Below, one piece after another: positions 1 to 8,095 of a DNA stretch of 41,749 nucleotides. The notes under the pieces were generated by a model. It saw only the letters and a list, made by a program, of their open reading frames with translations, made no database searches and was not told the DNA's origin. The position numbers and the translations under genes were made by a program. The DNA lies in assembly GCA_044870185.1 (NCBI GenBank), contig JBIOYL010000033.1, positions 1 to 41,749 of the forward strand. The letters run 5' to 3'. Source of the stretch: JBIOYL01 sp044870185. Lineage in GTDB: Bacteria; Actinomycetota; CALGFH01. Within the stretch, counting starts at the first letter, position 1. Each line of letters opens with the position of its first letter.

Positions 1-1219
1 CCCCCTCCAGGAAGAACGTCAGCTGCGGCGCCGGGACGGCCAGGACGACCGTGCGGCGGAACCAGGCCCGCCGCACGGTCGGGTTGTTGATCCGCAGGAT
101 GTCGTAGGCGTAGCGGTCGGCCAGGACCACCCCGTGGGGGCCGAGCCGCGGTCGGACCTGCACCCAGTAGCGCAGGATCTCGTCGGCCAGGACGTGCAGG
201 GCACCCCGCAGCCGCCGCGGCGCGACGTCGCGGATGCGCGCCGGCCGCGGCCGCGGGCCGGTCTTGCCGCGCAGCCGGCGTACCAGCCGACGGGTCGGCA
301 GCAGCGGCTGGCCGCTGCCCAGGTACACGCGGTGGACGGGCAGGACGTCGCCGTGGCCGCCGAGCAGCCGGGTGAGCAGGTCGGTGAGGGTCGACTTGCC
401 CGAGCCGTCGGGTCCGAGGAACACGGCGAACACGCCCCGCGGCCACAGCCGCAGCCTGGCCTGGCGGACGGCGCTGCGCAGCGGGAACCAGGCCCGCCGG
501 GCCAGGTTGGCCGGCCGGCGCCGGTCCAGCGTCCGGCCGAGCGGCCCCCGCAGGCGGAGCAGGTCGGCTTCGGTGCGGACCCGGTCGAGCCGCCGGCCGA
601 GGGTGGGGCCGAGACGCTCGGCGGCCAGCCGCTCGAGGCCGCCCGGGTCGGCCGCCCGGAGGGTGGCCAGCCGCTCGACGTACTTCGGCTTGAGCGCCCG
701 CTTGTGCAGGGCGGCGTGCAGCAGCAGCGCGTAGGCTTCCATGGCCGGGGTCGGCACCCACAGCGTCCCGGCCCGACGGCGGTGGGCAAGCAGGTCCTCG
801 GCGTCGACCAGGACCCGGCCCCGGTAGCGGGCGGCGGTCTGCACGTCGACGTGCAGCAGCAGGCGGCCGCTGAGGTCGGCCGCGGCCACGTCGAACGTCT
901 CGTGCTCGATCCCGGCGTAGGCGCGCAGCAGCAGCAGGCCCTGACGGGCCACCAGCGCCCGCACGACCGGGTCGATGCGGGCCGCGTCGGCGGGGTGCAC
1001 CAGCAGGTCGAGGTCGTGGCCGACCCGGTCGGGCAGGTCCTCGTGGTTGCGCAGGACCATCCACCTGACGCCCGCCTGGTCGAGCGCCACGGTGAGCGCC
1101 TGCACGAAGCCGGCGACCCAGTCGGCCGCGGCGGCCGGGTGACCGCCGGCCGGAGCGGCGGCGGCCGGATGGCCGGTGGCCGACGGGGCGGCGGGCGATG
1201 GGTGTCTGGTCTCGGTCAT
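1..1219 (-). CDS. Nucleotidyltransferase-fold / thymidylate-kinase-like fusion protein (3' end outside window)
   Basis: At least 406 residues are visible; the C-terminus lies beyond base 1. The N-terminal part (about residues 32-135) has a nucleotidyltransferase-fold look: a 'VLRNHEDLP' stretch followed by GHDLDLLV, which resembles the paired-Asp GxDxD metal site. The second half carries a clear P-loop, GPDGSGKST at about residues 269-277, and a later DRYAYD motif typical of thymidylate-kinase-like enzymes. Such fusions occur in polysaccharide clusters, where the substrate is usually unknown; dTMP kinase activity should not be assumed. The ATG at 1219 overlaps the upstream stop by 4 nt (ATGA), so it is translationally coupled to the APH-fusion gene. 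The fold calls are fairly secure; the role is inferred from context. Confidence 0.75.
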   Translation of the reverse strand, partial: MTETRHPSPAAPSATGHPAAAAPAGGHPAAAADWVAGFVQALTVALDQAGVRWMVLRNHEDLPDRVGHDLDLLVHPADAARIDPVVRALVARQGLLLLRAYAGIEHETFDVAAADLSGRLLLHVDVQTAARYRGRVLVDAEDLLAHRRRAGTLWVPTPAMEAYALLLHAALHKRALKPKYVERLATLRAADPGGLERLAAERLGPTLGRRLDRVRTEADLLRLRGPLGRTLDRRRPANLARRAWFPLRSAVRQARLRLWPRGVFAVFLGPDGSGKSTLTDLLTRLLGGHGDVLPVHRVYLGSGQPLLPTRRLVRRLRGKTGPRPRPARIRDVAPRRLRGALHVLADEILRYWVQVRPRLGPHGVVLADRYAYDILRINNPTVRRAWFRRTVVLAVPAPQLTFFLEG

Positions 1220-3057
1220 GGCGTGCTCCGTTCCTGGATCTGGGCGCCGGCCGGCGGCGCCGGCCGGGCCGGCGGACGGCCGGCGAGCTCGTCGGCCCAG
1301 GTGCCCGGCCAGGCCGCGAGCGCGCGCAGGACCGAGCCCCAGCCCTGCACCGACCGGGGCGAGTCGGTGGCCTGGACGACCTGGCGGACCAGGTACAAGG
1401 GGACGGCCACCGGCAGCCAGGCGAGCGGGATCCCGGCCTGCCGGAAGGCGCCGGCCAGGGCCTGCCGGGCGCTGTCGGCGAGCCAGCTCGCCTGCACGAA
1501 CGCGGCCCGGAAGCCGGTGGCGAACTGCGGCTCGGCGCTGCCCGCCCACCGGCCGAGGTCACCCCAGCCGGGCAGCGCCCCGGCGCCGCGGCGGGGCAGC
1601 GAGCGGTAGCGGTCGAGGTGGTAGGCGGCCGAGCCGACCGCCTTGACCGGGTCCCAGATGGGCAGGTCGTCGACGGCGGCCCGCTCCCAGTCGACCACCC
1701 CGCAGACCTCCCCGGCCTCGACGAGCACGTTGCCCGCCCAGTAGTCGCCGTGGCTGGCCACCAGCGGCAGCGGCGTGCCGACCAGGCCACGAGCCCGCTC
1801 CAGGACCCGGTCCAGCAGGCCGGCGACGGCCGGGTCGCCGCCGAGGGCGGCCAGGCCGGCCGCGACCAGCGCCTCCAGCCTGGCCGCGATCAGGGCCTCG
1901 TCGACGACCACGAGACGGCGCGAGGCGCCCTGCAGGGCCAGCCACCACGACAGCACCAGGTCCAGCTGGGCGGCCACCCGGGCCGGGCGCAGCCGGCCGC
2001 TGGCGGTCTCGGCGACCAGGTGGCGGCCGGGGACACCGGTCTGCAGCAGCACCTGGATGCCGTCGACGTCGTGGAGGCCGAGCGGGCGGGGAAGCGCGTG
2101 CCGGACCGGCCCGCGCACGACGGCCCGGACGCCGTCCAGGGCATGGGCCTCGCGCTCGAGCGCCGGCGCCGAGGCGCCGTAGCGGGGCAGCTTGGCCACC
2201 ACCGCCGGGGCCCGGTCACCCGGGCGGAACAGCAGCACCGCGACCGTGCCGGTGGTCGGCCGGCGGTGGCCGACGACCAGGGCGCCGAGGCGGGCCGGGG
2301 GCCGGCCGGGCAGCTCGAGCCCGTCCCACGACGAGCAGACCAGGTCGACCACACCGTCGACGAGCCTCCGCGGGGCCGACGCGCCCGGCAGTGCGACCAG
2401 CCGTCCCGGGGCGGCGCGCAGCGCCAGCGTAGGCGGCGCGGCCAGCGCCGCCCGGTTGCACGCCTGCCGCACCCGGACACGCGCCCGCCGCACCCGGGCC
2501 CGCGGACCGCCGCCGCCGCCGGTCCGGTAGGCGAAGGCGATGCGGCGCACGAAGTACCGGGCCGCCTCGCGGTCGCCCGGCCGGAGCAGGAACGCCGGCC
2601 GCCCGGGGCCGGGCAGGGCCGCGAGCGCGACCCCTGGCACGGCCCGGACGCCGGCCGGGGCCCGACCGGCCAGGCCGGCCCGGAACCCGACCAGCAGCGA
2701 GCCGGTCGGGCGGCACAGGCGACGCGCCTCGTCGAGCACGCGGCCAGGCGGCCGGCCGGTGCGCTCGAGGTCCTCGACGGCGACGAGGTCGAAGCAGCCG
2801 TCGGCAAACGGTGCCCGGTCGGGCCGGGCCGGCACCGCCCGCCACCCGGGGCCGGCTCGGACGCTCGGGGCGACGACCACGGCGAGGCTGGCCAGCTCGG
2901 CCAGGTGCGGGCCCAGACGGTCGCCGCCGAGCTGGCAGGCGGCGGGCAGGCGCCCGGCGGGCAGGCGCCCGCCGGGCAGGAACACGCGGGCGTTGGCCCA
3001 GACATGGTCGACCGAAGCCGGCGGCGAGGCCGGCGGGTCGGCACCGTGCGCAAGCAT
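1216..3057 (-). CDS. Methyltransferase-like / aminoglycoside-phosphotransferase (APH)-family kinase fusion
   Basis: 613 residues. The first ~150 residues resemble the second half of a class I SAM methyltransferase ('FADGCFDLV' then a 'DEARRLCRPTGSLLVGF' strand), but no glycine-rich SAM loop is visible, so this domain may be inactive. The C-terminal half is an APH/choline-kinase-like fold: a VAKLPR strand with the likely ATP-binding lysine at about residue 300, the catalytic loop HGDYWAGN starting near residue 436, and VVDWE supplying the metal-binding Asp. It probably phosphorylates a small hydroxylated molecule such as a sugar or polyol; the substrate cannot be read from sequence. It starts at 3057, divergently from the cytidylyltransferase gene, and its stop overlaps the start of the next minus-strand gene. 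Confidence 0.72.
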   Translation of the reverse strand: MLAHGADPPASPPASVDHVWANARVFLPGGRLPAGRLPAACQLGGDRLGPHLAELASLAVVVAPSVRAGPGWRAVPARPDRAPFADGCFDLVAVEDLERTGRPPGRVLDEARRLCRPTGSLLVGFRAGLAGRAPAGVRAVPGVALAALPGPGRPAFLLRPGDREAARYFVRRIAFAYRTGGGGGPRARVRRARVRVRQACNRAALAAPPTLALRAAPGRLVALPGASAPRRLVDGVVDLVCSSWDGLELPGRPPARLGALVVGHRRPTTGTVAVLLFRPGDRAPAVVAKLPRYGASAPALEREAHALDGVRAVVRGPVRHALPRPLGLHDVDGIQVLLQTGVPGRHLVAETASGRLRPARVAAQLDLVLSWWLALQGASRRLVVVDEALIAARLEALVAAGLAALGGDPAVAGLLDRVLERARGLVGTPLPLVASHGDYWAGNVLVEAGEVCGVVDWERAAVDDLPIWDPVKAVGSAAYHLDRYRSLPRRGAGALPGWGDLGRWAGSAEPQFATGFRAAFVQASWLADSARQALAGAFRQAGIPLAWLPVAVPLYLVRQVVQATDSPRSVQGWGSVLRALAAWPGTWADELAGRPPARPAPPAGAQIQERSTP

Positions 3058-3254
3058 GCCGGCACGCTAGCGCCGGGCCGGCCCGACCGGACCGGCCGAA
3101 TGACGCACCGGCCCGTACGTCGGCGGGCCGATGGCCACGCCGTCTCCGGCCCGTACGCTCGGGGCCAGTCCCGAACGAGGGCGGGACCGGGAGCATGACG
3201 CCACCGCCCGGTCGGCGCCGCTACGGCCCCGCCTTCCACCCCAGGGAGCGTGCC
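3058..3254. promoter_or_regulatory. Divergent intergenic region with putative promoter
   Basis: This 197-nt gap separates two divergent operons. A 12-nt direct repeat, CCGGCCCGTACG, occurs at 3108-3119 and 3146-3157. The second copy runs into TACGCT (3154-3159), an actinobacterial TANNNT-type -10 on the plus strand. No convincing -35 is visible. AGGGAG at 3243-3248 is the ribosome site for the GTG at 3255. Confidence 0.4.
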
Positions 3255-3956
3255 GTGCCCGAGGTCATCGCCATCGTCCTGTCCGGCGGCAGCGGGAGCC
3301 GGTTCCACGGCTCGTTCATCCCCAAGCAGTTCGCCGAGATCGAGGGCAAGCCGATCCTGGCCTACTGCCTGGACACCTACGAGCAGCTCCCGGCGGTGGA
3401 CGAGGTCGTGCTGGTCATCAACGCCCGCTACGAGCAGCTCTACTACGACATCTGCTCGACCTTCGGCCATCTCAAGGTGCGCAGGTTCGTGCCGGGCGGA
3501 GCGAGCCGGCAGGAGTCGGTGGCCCGAGGGCTGGCCGCCATCGAGCCCTGCGAGATCGTGGTGGTGCAGGACGGGGTGCGCCCGTTCTCCTCCGAGAAGT
3601 CGATCGTGGAGGCGATCGAGGCCGCCCGGCTGTACGGGGCGGCCGACGTCGTGGTCCCCACCCTGGACACCATCGTCGAGGAGCGGGACGGGTTCATCGT
3701 GCGCATCCCCGACCGGGCCGGGCTGCGCAACGGGCACGCCCCCCAGGCGTTCCGCTACGACGTGCTCGTCCGGGCCCACGAGCATGCCCGCGCGGCCGGG
3801 ATCGAGGGGGCGACCGACGACGCCCAGCTCGTGCTCGCCCAGGGCGGCCGGGTCCGCTGCGTCGAGGGTTCCTTCGAGGGCTTCAAGGTCACCACCTACG
3901 TGGACTGGCTGTTCGCCCAGCAGGTGCTGGCGGCCCGCCGCCACGGCCGGCTGTGA
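3255..3956 (+). CDS. IspD/TarI-family cytidylyltransferase (putative CDP-polyol synthesis)
   Basis: 233 residues, close to the usual IspD/TarI length. It transfers CMP from CTP to a phosphorylated polyol. Visible family motifs: LSGGSGSRF with PKQF (CTP-binding loop, residues ~9-25), GGASRQESV (about 80-88), VVQDGVRPF (the 'D-x-x-RP' motif, about 104) and FKVTTYVDW (conserved Lys near the C-terminus). The DGVRP form and the neighbouring TarJ-like dehydrogenase favour a TarI-type role (CDP-ribitol or a similar polyol) over the MEP-pathway IspD, but sequence alone cannot exclude ispD. The GTG start at 3255 is chosen for the AGGGAG six nt upstream. The next gene begins 7 nt after the stop. Confidence 0.8.
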   Translation: MPEVIAIVLSGGSGSRFHGSFIPKQFAEIEGKPILAYCLDTYEQLPAVDEVVLVINARYEQLYYDICSTFGHLKVRRFVPGGASRQESVARGLAAIEPCEIVVVQDGVRPFSSEKSIVEAIEAARLYGAADVVVPTLDTIVEERDGFIVRIPDRAGLRNGHAPQAFRYDVLVRAHEHARAAGIEGATDDAQLVLAQGGRVRCVEGSFEGFKVTTYVDWLFAQQVLAARRHGRL

Positions 3957-3963
3957 CCCGACG

Positions 3964-5082
3964 ATGCACGACGGCGGCGTTCCCGCAACGGTCTACCGGC
4001 TCACGCACCCGTTCCGGATCGAGCCGTTCGAGGAGCCGACCGCGCCGCTGCGCCCGGGGACCGTGCTGCTGCGCCCGCTGCGCACCGGCATCTGCGGCTC
4101 GGACCTGAAGCTGTACGCGGGCACGCGGGAGCGCAGCGTGCTGCGCAGCAAGCTGCCGATCGCGCTGCTGCACGAGGGCGTGGCCGAGGTGGCGGCGATC
4201 GGCGAGGGTGTGAGCCTGGCCGTCGGGCAGCGCGTCGTGCCGTCGCCCAACATCCCCTGCACGATCGCCGACCCGGCGCGCTACCCGAGTGCCGAGCGGG
4301 CCTGCGCCGCGTGCCGTCCGGGTGGGCCCGGCGCCAACTACTGCCTGGCAGGCCGGTTCCTGTCCAGCAGCTGCGACGGGCTCGCCCGCACCGCCTTCGT
4401 CCATCCCGCCGCCTGCTCGGTGCCCGTCCCACCTGCCGTCGCCGACTGCCTGGCCGTGCTCGCCGAGCCGCTGGCCACGGTCCTGGCCGGCATGGAGCAC
4501 GCCGCCGCCCCGGCCGGCGGACGGTTCCTGGTGCTCGGCAACGGCGCCATGGGCCTGCTCGCGGCGATCGCCCTGCAGGCGACGCGAGGGGTCGAGCCGA
4601 GCCGGATCCTGATGACCGGGCACGGCTGGGAGAGCCGCGCCGCGACCGTCGAGCACCTGGCCACCCCGCTGGACGGCGGCGGCGCGCTCACCCACCCCCT
4701 GGCGGGCCAGGTCGACGTGGCGTTCGAGTGCGTGGGCGGCGACGGGGCCGCGGAGACCCTGTCGACCGCCATCGGCATGCTCCGGCCGGGCGGCCGGGGT
4801 GTGCTGTTCGGGCCCTCGGAACGGCCCGTGCTGTTCGACGCTCGCGCGGTCATCGCCAAGGGGCTGACCTTCGTGGGCTGCAACCGCGCCCGCGTCGAGC
4901 ACCTCATCCGCGCGCTCGAGCTGGCCGCCCGGCCGGCGGTGCGACCGCTGCTGGAGCGGGCGCTGGCCGCCAAGGAGTTCACCGTCCAGGCCGCCCGCGA
5001 CCTCGACGACGCCCTGTATCACGCCTGGACGAAGACCGAACCGGGCCGCACGGTCGCCGTCTGGTACCCGACCGGGCCATGA
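3964..5082 (+). CDS. Zinc-dependent MDR alcohol dehydrogenase, TarJ-like
   Basis: 372 residues, medium-chain dehydrogenase/reductase family. GICGSD carries the catalytic-zinc Cys and LLHEG the His-Glu pair. A structural-zinc-like cluster, CAACRPGGPGANYC, lies around residue 115, and the NAD(P)-binding Rossmann loop is LGNGAMG near residue 190. TarJ reduces ribulose-5-phosphate to ribitol-5-phosphate and usually partners TarI; this gene directly follows a TarI/IspD-like gene, which supports a sugar-phosphate reductase supplying the cytidylyltransferase. Other MDR substrates remain possible. The ATG at 3964 lies 7 nt after the upstream stop, indicating one operon. Confidence 0.75.
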   Translation: MHDGGVPATVYRLTHPFRIEPFEEPTAPLRPGTVLLRPLRTGICGSDLKLYAGTRERSVLRSKLPIALLHEGVAEVAAIGEGVSLAVGQRVVPSPNIPCTIADPARYPSAERACAACRPGGPGANYCLAGRFLSSSCDGLARTAFVHPAACSVPVPPAVADCLAVLAEPLATVLAGMEHAAAPAGGRFLVLGNGAMGLLAAIALQATRGVEPSRILMTGHGWESRAATVEHLATPLDGGGALTHPLAGQVDVAFECVGGDGAAETLSTAIGMLRPGGRGVLFGPSERPVLFDARAVIAKGLTFVGCNRARVEHLIRALELAARPAVRPLLERALAAKEFTVQAARDLDDALYHAWTKTEPGRTVAVWYPTGP

Positions 5083-5205
5083 GCACGAACGGCTCCGCGT
5101 AGCGGCGGCTACGCTCGCCGCGCGATGGCCGCCGGCCTCGGGCTGCGTAGCGTACCTGTGCGCTTGGATTGCGGAGGCGGTCGAATAGCTGCTGAAGGGG
5201 GGCAG

Positions 5206-6006
5206 GTGTCCTACACGCTGGAGGAGGTGCGCGTCGCCGCCAAGCGGGAACCGTTCCGGGCCGGCGTGCGCATGCGCCTGGTGATGCCCCGGATCTCGGT
5301 GCGCGTCACCCGCTGGCTGCTCAACCACGCCGGCTCGGTGACGCCCAACCAGGTGACGGCGCTGTCGGCCGTGCTCGGCATCCTCGCCGGCTGTTGCCTG
5401 CTGGCGCCGGGCGGGGTGGCTGCGGCCGTGGCCGCGTTCGTCGTCTACCAGCTCCACATCCTGTTCGACTACGTCGACGGCGAGCTCGCCCGCGTCAAGC
5501 ACATGGAGAGCTTGCTGGGCGGCTACTACGACCTCATGGTCGGCCGGCTGACCAAGCCGGTGGTGCTGTACTGCGCCGCGGTCGGCACCTGGCTCGGCGA
5601 CCGGCACCCCGCCGACCTGGCCCTGGGGACGCTCATCGTCCTCGGGTTCTTCCTGGACAAGGAGGCCGTGGACGTCTGGTACCGGGTCAACGCGGGCCGG
5701 GCCGACATCGAGGACCGCTACGTCGTTCGCTCCGAGCGGACGCTGGGCGGCGCGGCCAGGCTGGCCGCCCGGGTCGCGGTCGGGCTGCGTGGCATCCAGG
5801 CGTTCCTCGGCTACCAGATCCTCGCGGCCGTGGTCACCTGGGCCGGCGTCGAGCAGGTCAGTGTCTTCGGGCTGCGCCTGGCGCCCCGCAGTCTGGTCCT
5901 GGCCGGCTATGCCGTCGCGTTCCCGGCCGTGGCCCTGGTGCGCACCATCTACATCGCCCGCACGGGCCACGTCCCCCGTCGCCAGGACCTGGTGCTCGAC
6001 CGCTAG
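5206..6006 (+). CDS. CDP-alcohol phosphatidyltransferase family membrane protein, altered active site
   Basis: 266 residues with several hydrophobic segments, so an integral membrane enzyme that would transfer the phosphoalcohol part of a CDP-alcohol to an acceptor alcohol. The signature reads DYVDGELAR, then eight residues, then GGYYDLMVG. Against the family pattern D-x2-DG-x2-AR-x8-G-x3-D-x3-D, everything fits except the last Asp, which is Gly. That Asp is the proposed catalytic base, so the enzyme may be inactive or use another residue. GTG at 5206 is preferred (preceded by GAAGGGGGGCAG); an in-frame ATG at 5125 would add 27 residues with poor coding bias. It sits between the TarI/TarJ-like pair and the PAPS-forming gene. 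Confidence 0.8.
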   Translation: MSYTLEEVRVAAKREPFRAGVRMRLVMPRISVRVTRWLLNHAGSVTPNQVTALSAVLGILAGCCLLAPGGVAAAVAAFVVYQLHILFDYVDGELARVKHMESLLGGYYDLMVGRLTKPVVLYCAAVGTWLGDRHPADLALGTLIVLGFFLDKEAVDVWYRVNAGRADIEDRYVVRSERTLGGAARLAARVAVGLRGIQAFLGYQILAAVVTWAGVEQVSVFGLRLAPRSLVLAGYAVAFPAVALVRTIYIARTGHVPRRQDLVLDR

Positions 6007-6178
6007 CAGCTCGGCTGCTGCTGCGGCCCGGTGCCGCCGCCGTCGTCGCGACGGGAGCGCGGGCTCCCGCGGCGGCTCACCGCGCTGGTGAACAGCCGGC
6101 CAGGCCGAGCGCCGACATCTGACCGTAAGGAGCGCTACGCCGAATGCTCGTAGCCTCCTTGGCCGCGGAGCACCTACC

Positions 6179-6215
6179 GTCACGTTGGTTCCTGCTGGTA
6201 CGGCGTGAACGTGAC
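6179..6215. promoter_or_regulatory. Inverted repeat upstream of the PAPS-synthetase gene
   Basis: Perfect 8-nt arms GTCACGTT (6179-6186) and AACGTGAC (6208-6215) are separated by 21 nt. They lie just before the preferred GTG start at 6222, in a stretch with non-coding-like base use. This could be a regulator site or an RNA stem; neither is proven. Confidence 0.35.
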
Positions 6216-6221
6216 AATGGG

Positions 6222-8039
6222 GTGAAACGCACGAGCACCACGGACCTGGCGTTGGCGTGTGCGGCACCGAGCGTCCCGCATGGTGGCCGTCTGGTCGACC
6301 GACGGCTCGAGCCGGGGGAGGCGGTGGGGCTCGTGCGGGGTGCGTCCTCGCTGACCTTGTCCCCGGCGGAGGCGGCCGACCTGCAGGCGCTGGCCACCGG
6401 GGTCTACAGCCCGCTGCTGGGGTTCATGGGCAGCGCCGAGCACGAGGCCTGTACGCAGACGATGCGGCTGCCGGACGGGCTGCTGTGGCCCATTCCGGTG
6501 TGTCTTGGGGTGCCGGAGGGGGTCAGCATCCGCGGCGATCGGCTCGCGCTGCGCGATGCGCACGGCGGGGTGCTCGGTGTGCTGGAGGTCCACGAGTTGT
6601 ACCGGCGCGACCGGCTGGGTGAGGCGGAGCGGGTGTTCGGGACGGCCGATCCGGCCCATCCCGGCGTCGCTCGGGTCCTCGGCGCGCCCGCCCTGGCGGT
6701 TGCCGGCCCGGTCCGGGCGGTGGTCGGGCCGTTGGATGGCCTGGCGGGCCGGTACGCGCTGACCCCGGCCAAGACGCGGGCGGCGTTTGTGGCCCGGGGC
6801 TGGCGCACGGTTGTCGGTTTCCAGACCCGCAACCCGATCCATCGGGCGCACGAGTACCTGCAGAAGTGCGCGCTGGAGATCTGCGACGGCCTGCTGCTGC
6901 ACCCGCTGGTGGGGCCGACCAAGGACGGCGACGTGCCGGTGGAGGTGCGCATGCGGGCCTACCAGGCGGCGCTGCGGTACTTCCCGGCCGGGCGGGTGCT
7001 GCTGGCGGCCCTGGTCGCGCCGATGCGGTACGCCGGGCCCCGGGAGGCCCTGCTGCACGCGCTGGTGCGCAAGAACCACGGTTGCACCCACTTCATCGTC
7101 GGGCGCGACCAGGCCGGCGTCGGTGCCTACTACGGTCCCTTCGACGCGCAGCGGCTGCTCGCGTCGCTGCCGCCCGGGGAGCTTGGCATCACGCCGCTGC
7201 TGTTCGACGAGGTGTTTCATTGTGCGGCCTGTGGTGGCATGGCCTCCGCCAAGACCTGTCCCCATCCCGACAGCGAGCGGGTCGCGCTGTCAGGCACCAG
7301 GGTGCGGGGCATGCTGCGCGGCGGCGAGCCGGTCGGGCCGCAGTTCGTGCGGCCCGAGGTCGCGGAGGTGCTGCGGGGCGCCTATCAGCGTCCAAACGGC
7401 GACGGCCAGCCGGTTGGCCGGTCGGTGGGGGGGGCCGAGCCGATGCCCAAGCCAGCGACCCAGGCTGGCTTTGTGGTCTGGTTCACCGGCTTCTCCGGTG
7501 CGGGGAAGTCCACCGTGGCGAGCGCCCTGGCGTCCTGCCTGCTCCAGCGGGGGCACCGGGTGGAGCTGCTGGACGGCGACGAGGTCCGCGCCAACCTCTC
7601 CCGGGGGCTTGGGTTCAGCCGCCAGGACCGGGATGCGAACATCGCTCGCATCGGCTATGTTGCCGCGAAGCTGGCCCGCCACGGCGTAGCCGTGCTGGTC
7701 GCCGCCGTCTCGCCGTATCGGGAGGCCAGGGATCGGGTGCGCGGCCTGGTGGACCATTTCGTCGAGGTGCACGTGGCCACGTCGCTTGCGACCTGCGCCG
7801 AGCGTGACGTCAAGGGCCTCTACGCGCGGGCGCTGGCCGGCCAGCTCCCCCAGTTCACCGGCGTGTCGGACCCCTACGAGCCGCCGCCGGCTCCCGAGGT
7901 GGTCCTGCACACCGACCGCGAGCCGGTCGAACGCTCGGTCGGGCAGGTCGTGGCTTGCCTCGAGCGGCTCGGGCTCACCGCGGCGGTGCGGGCGCACGGG
8001 CACCACGCGAGCGCAGGCCGTCGATCCGCACCAGGTTGA
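6222..8039 (+). CDS. Bifunctional sulfate adenylyltransferase / adenylylsulfate kinase
   Basis: 605 residues. It makes APS from sulfate and ATP, then phosphorylates APS to PAPS, the sulfate donor. The N-terminal ATP-sulfurylase part has PHGGRLVDR, the nucleotide motif QTRNPIHRAHE, a GRDQAG loop and a zinc-type CAACGGMASAKTCPH cluster. The C-terminal APS kinase has Walker A GFSGAGKST and LLDGDEVR. Start choice: an in-frame ATG at 6144 has AAGGAG 11 nt upstream, but codons 6144-6221 are poor in G/C third bases (gta, cta, tca, cgt, aat), unlike the rest of the gene, so GTG 6222 is preferred. A sulfotransferase gene follows 56 nt downstream, consistent with PAPS use for sulfating a surface product rather than assimilation. 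Confidence 0.93.
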   Translation: MKRTSTTDLALACAAPSVPHGGRLVDRRLEPGEAVGLVRGASSLTLSPAEAADLQALATGVYSPLLGFMGSAEHEACTQTMRLPDGLLWPIPVCLGVPEGVSIRGDRLALRDAHGGVLGVLEVHELYRRDRLGEAERVFGTADPAHPGVARVLGAPALAVAGPVRAVVGPLDGLAGRYALTPAKTRAAFVARGWRTVVGFQTRNPIHRAHEYLQKCALEICDGLLLHPLVGPTKDGDVPVEVRMRAYQAALRYFPAGRVLLAALVAPMRYAGPREALLHALVRKNHGCTHFIVGRDQAGVGAYYGPFDAQRLLASLPPGELGITPLLFDEVFHCAACGGMASAKTCPHPDSERVALSGTRVRGMLRGGEPVGPQFVRPEVAEVLRGAYQRPNGDGQPVGRSVGGAEPMPKPATQAGFVVWFTGFSGAGKSTVASALASCLLQRGHRVELLDGDEVRANLSRGLGFSRQDRDANIARIGYVAAKLARHGVAVLVAAVSPYREARDRVRGLVDHFVEVHVATSLATCAERDVKGLYARALAGQLPQFTGVSDPYEPPPAPEVVLHTDREPVERSVGQVVACLERLGLTAAVRAHGHHASAGRRSAPG

Positions 8040-8095
8040 GAACGCGCAGCGATCGCCCCGGCCAACGGGCAGACCGACAGGAGAACGAGGCGACG

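Noticed and set aside
1198..3198. Long plus-strand frame of about 666 codons across 1198-3198
   Set aside because: It is antisense to the APH-fusion gene, has no recognisable motifs, is rich in Gly/Ala/Arg/Pro as expected of shadow frames in high-GC DNA, and lacks a ribosome site.
6144..6221. N-terminal extension of the sulfate adenylyltransferase from ATG 6144
   Set aside because: Codons here end often in A or T, unlike the rest of the gene, and include an inverted repeat; homologous sequence begins near PHGGRLVDR. Kept only as an alternative start.
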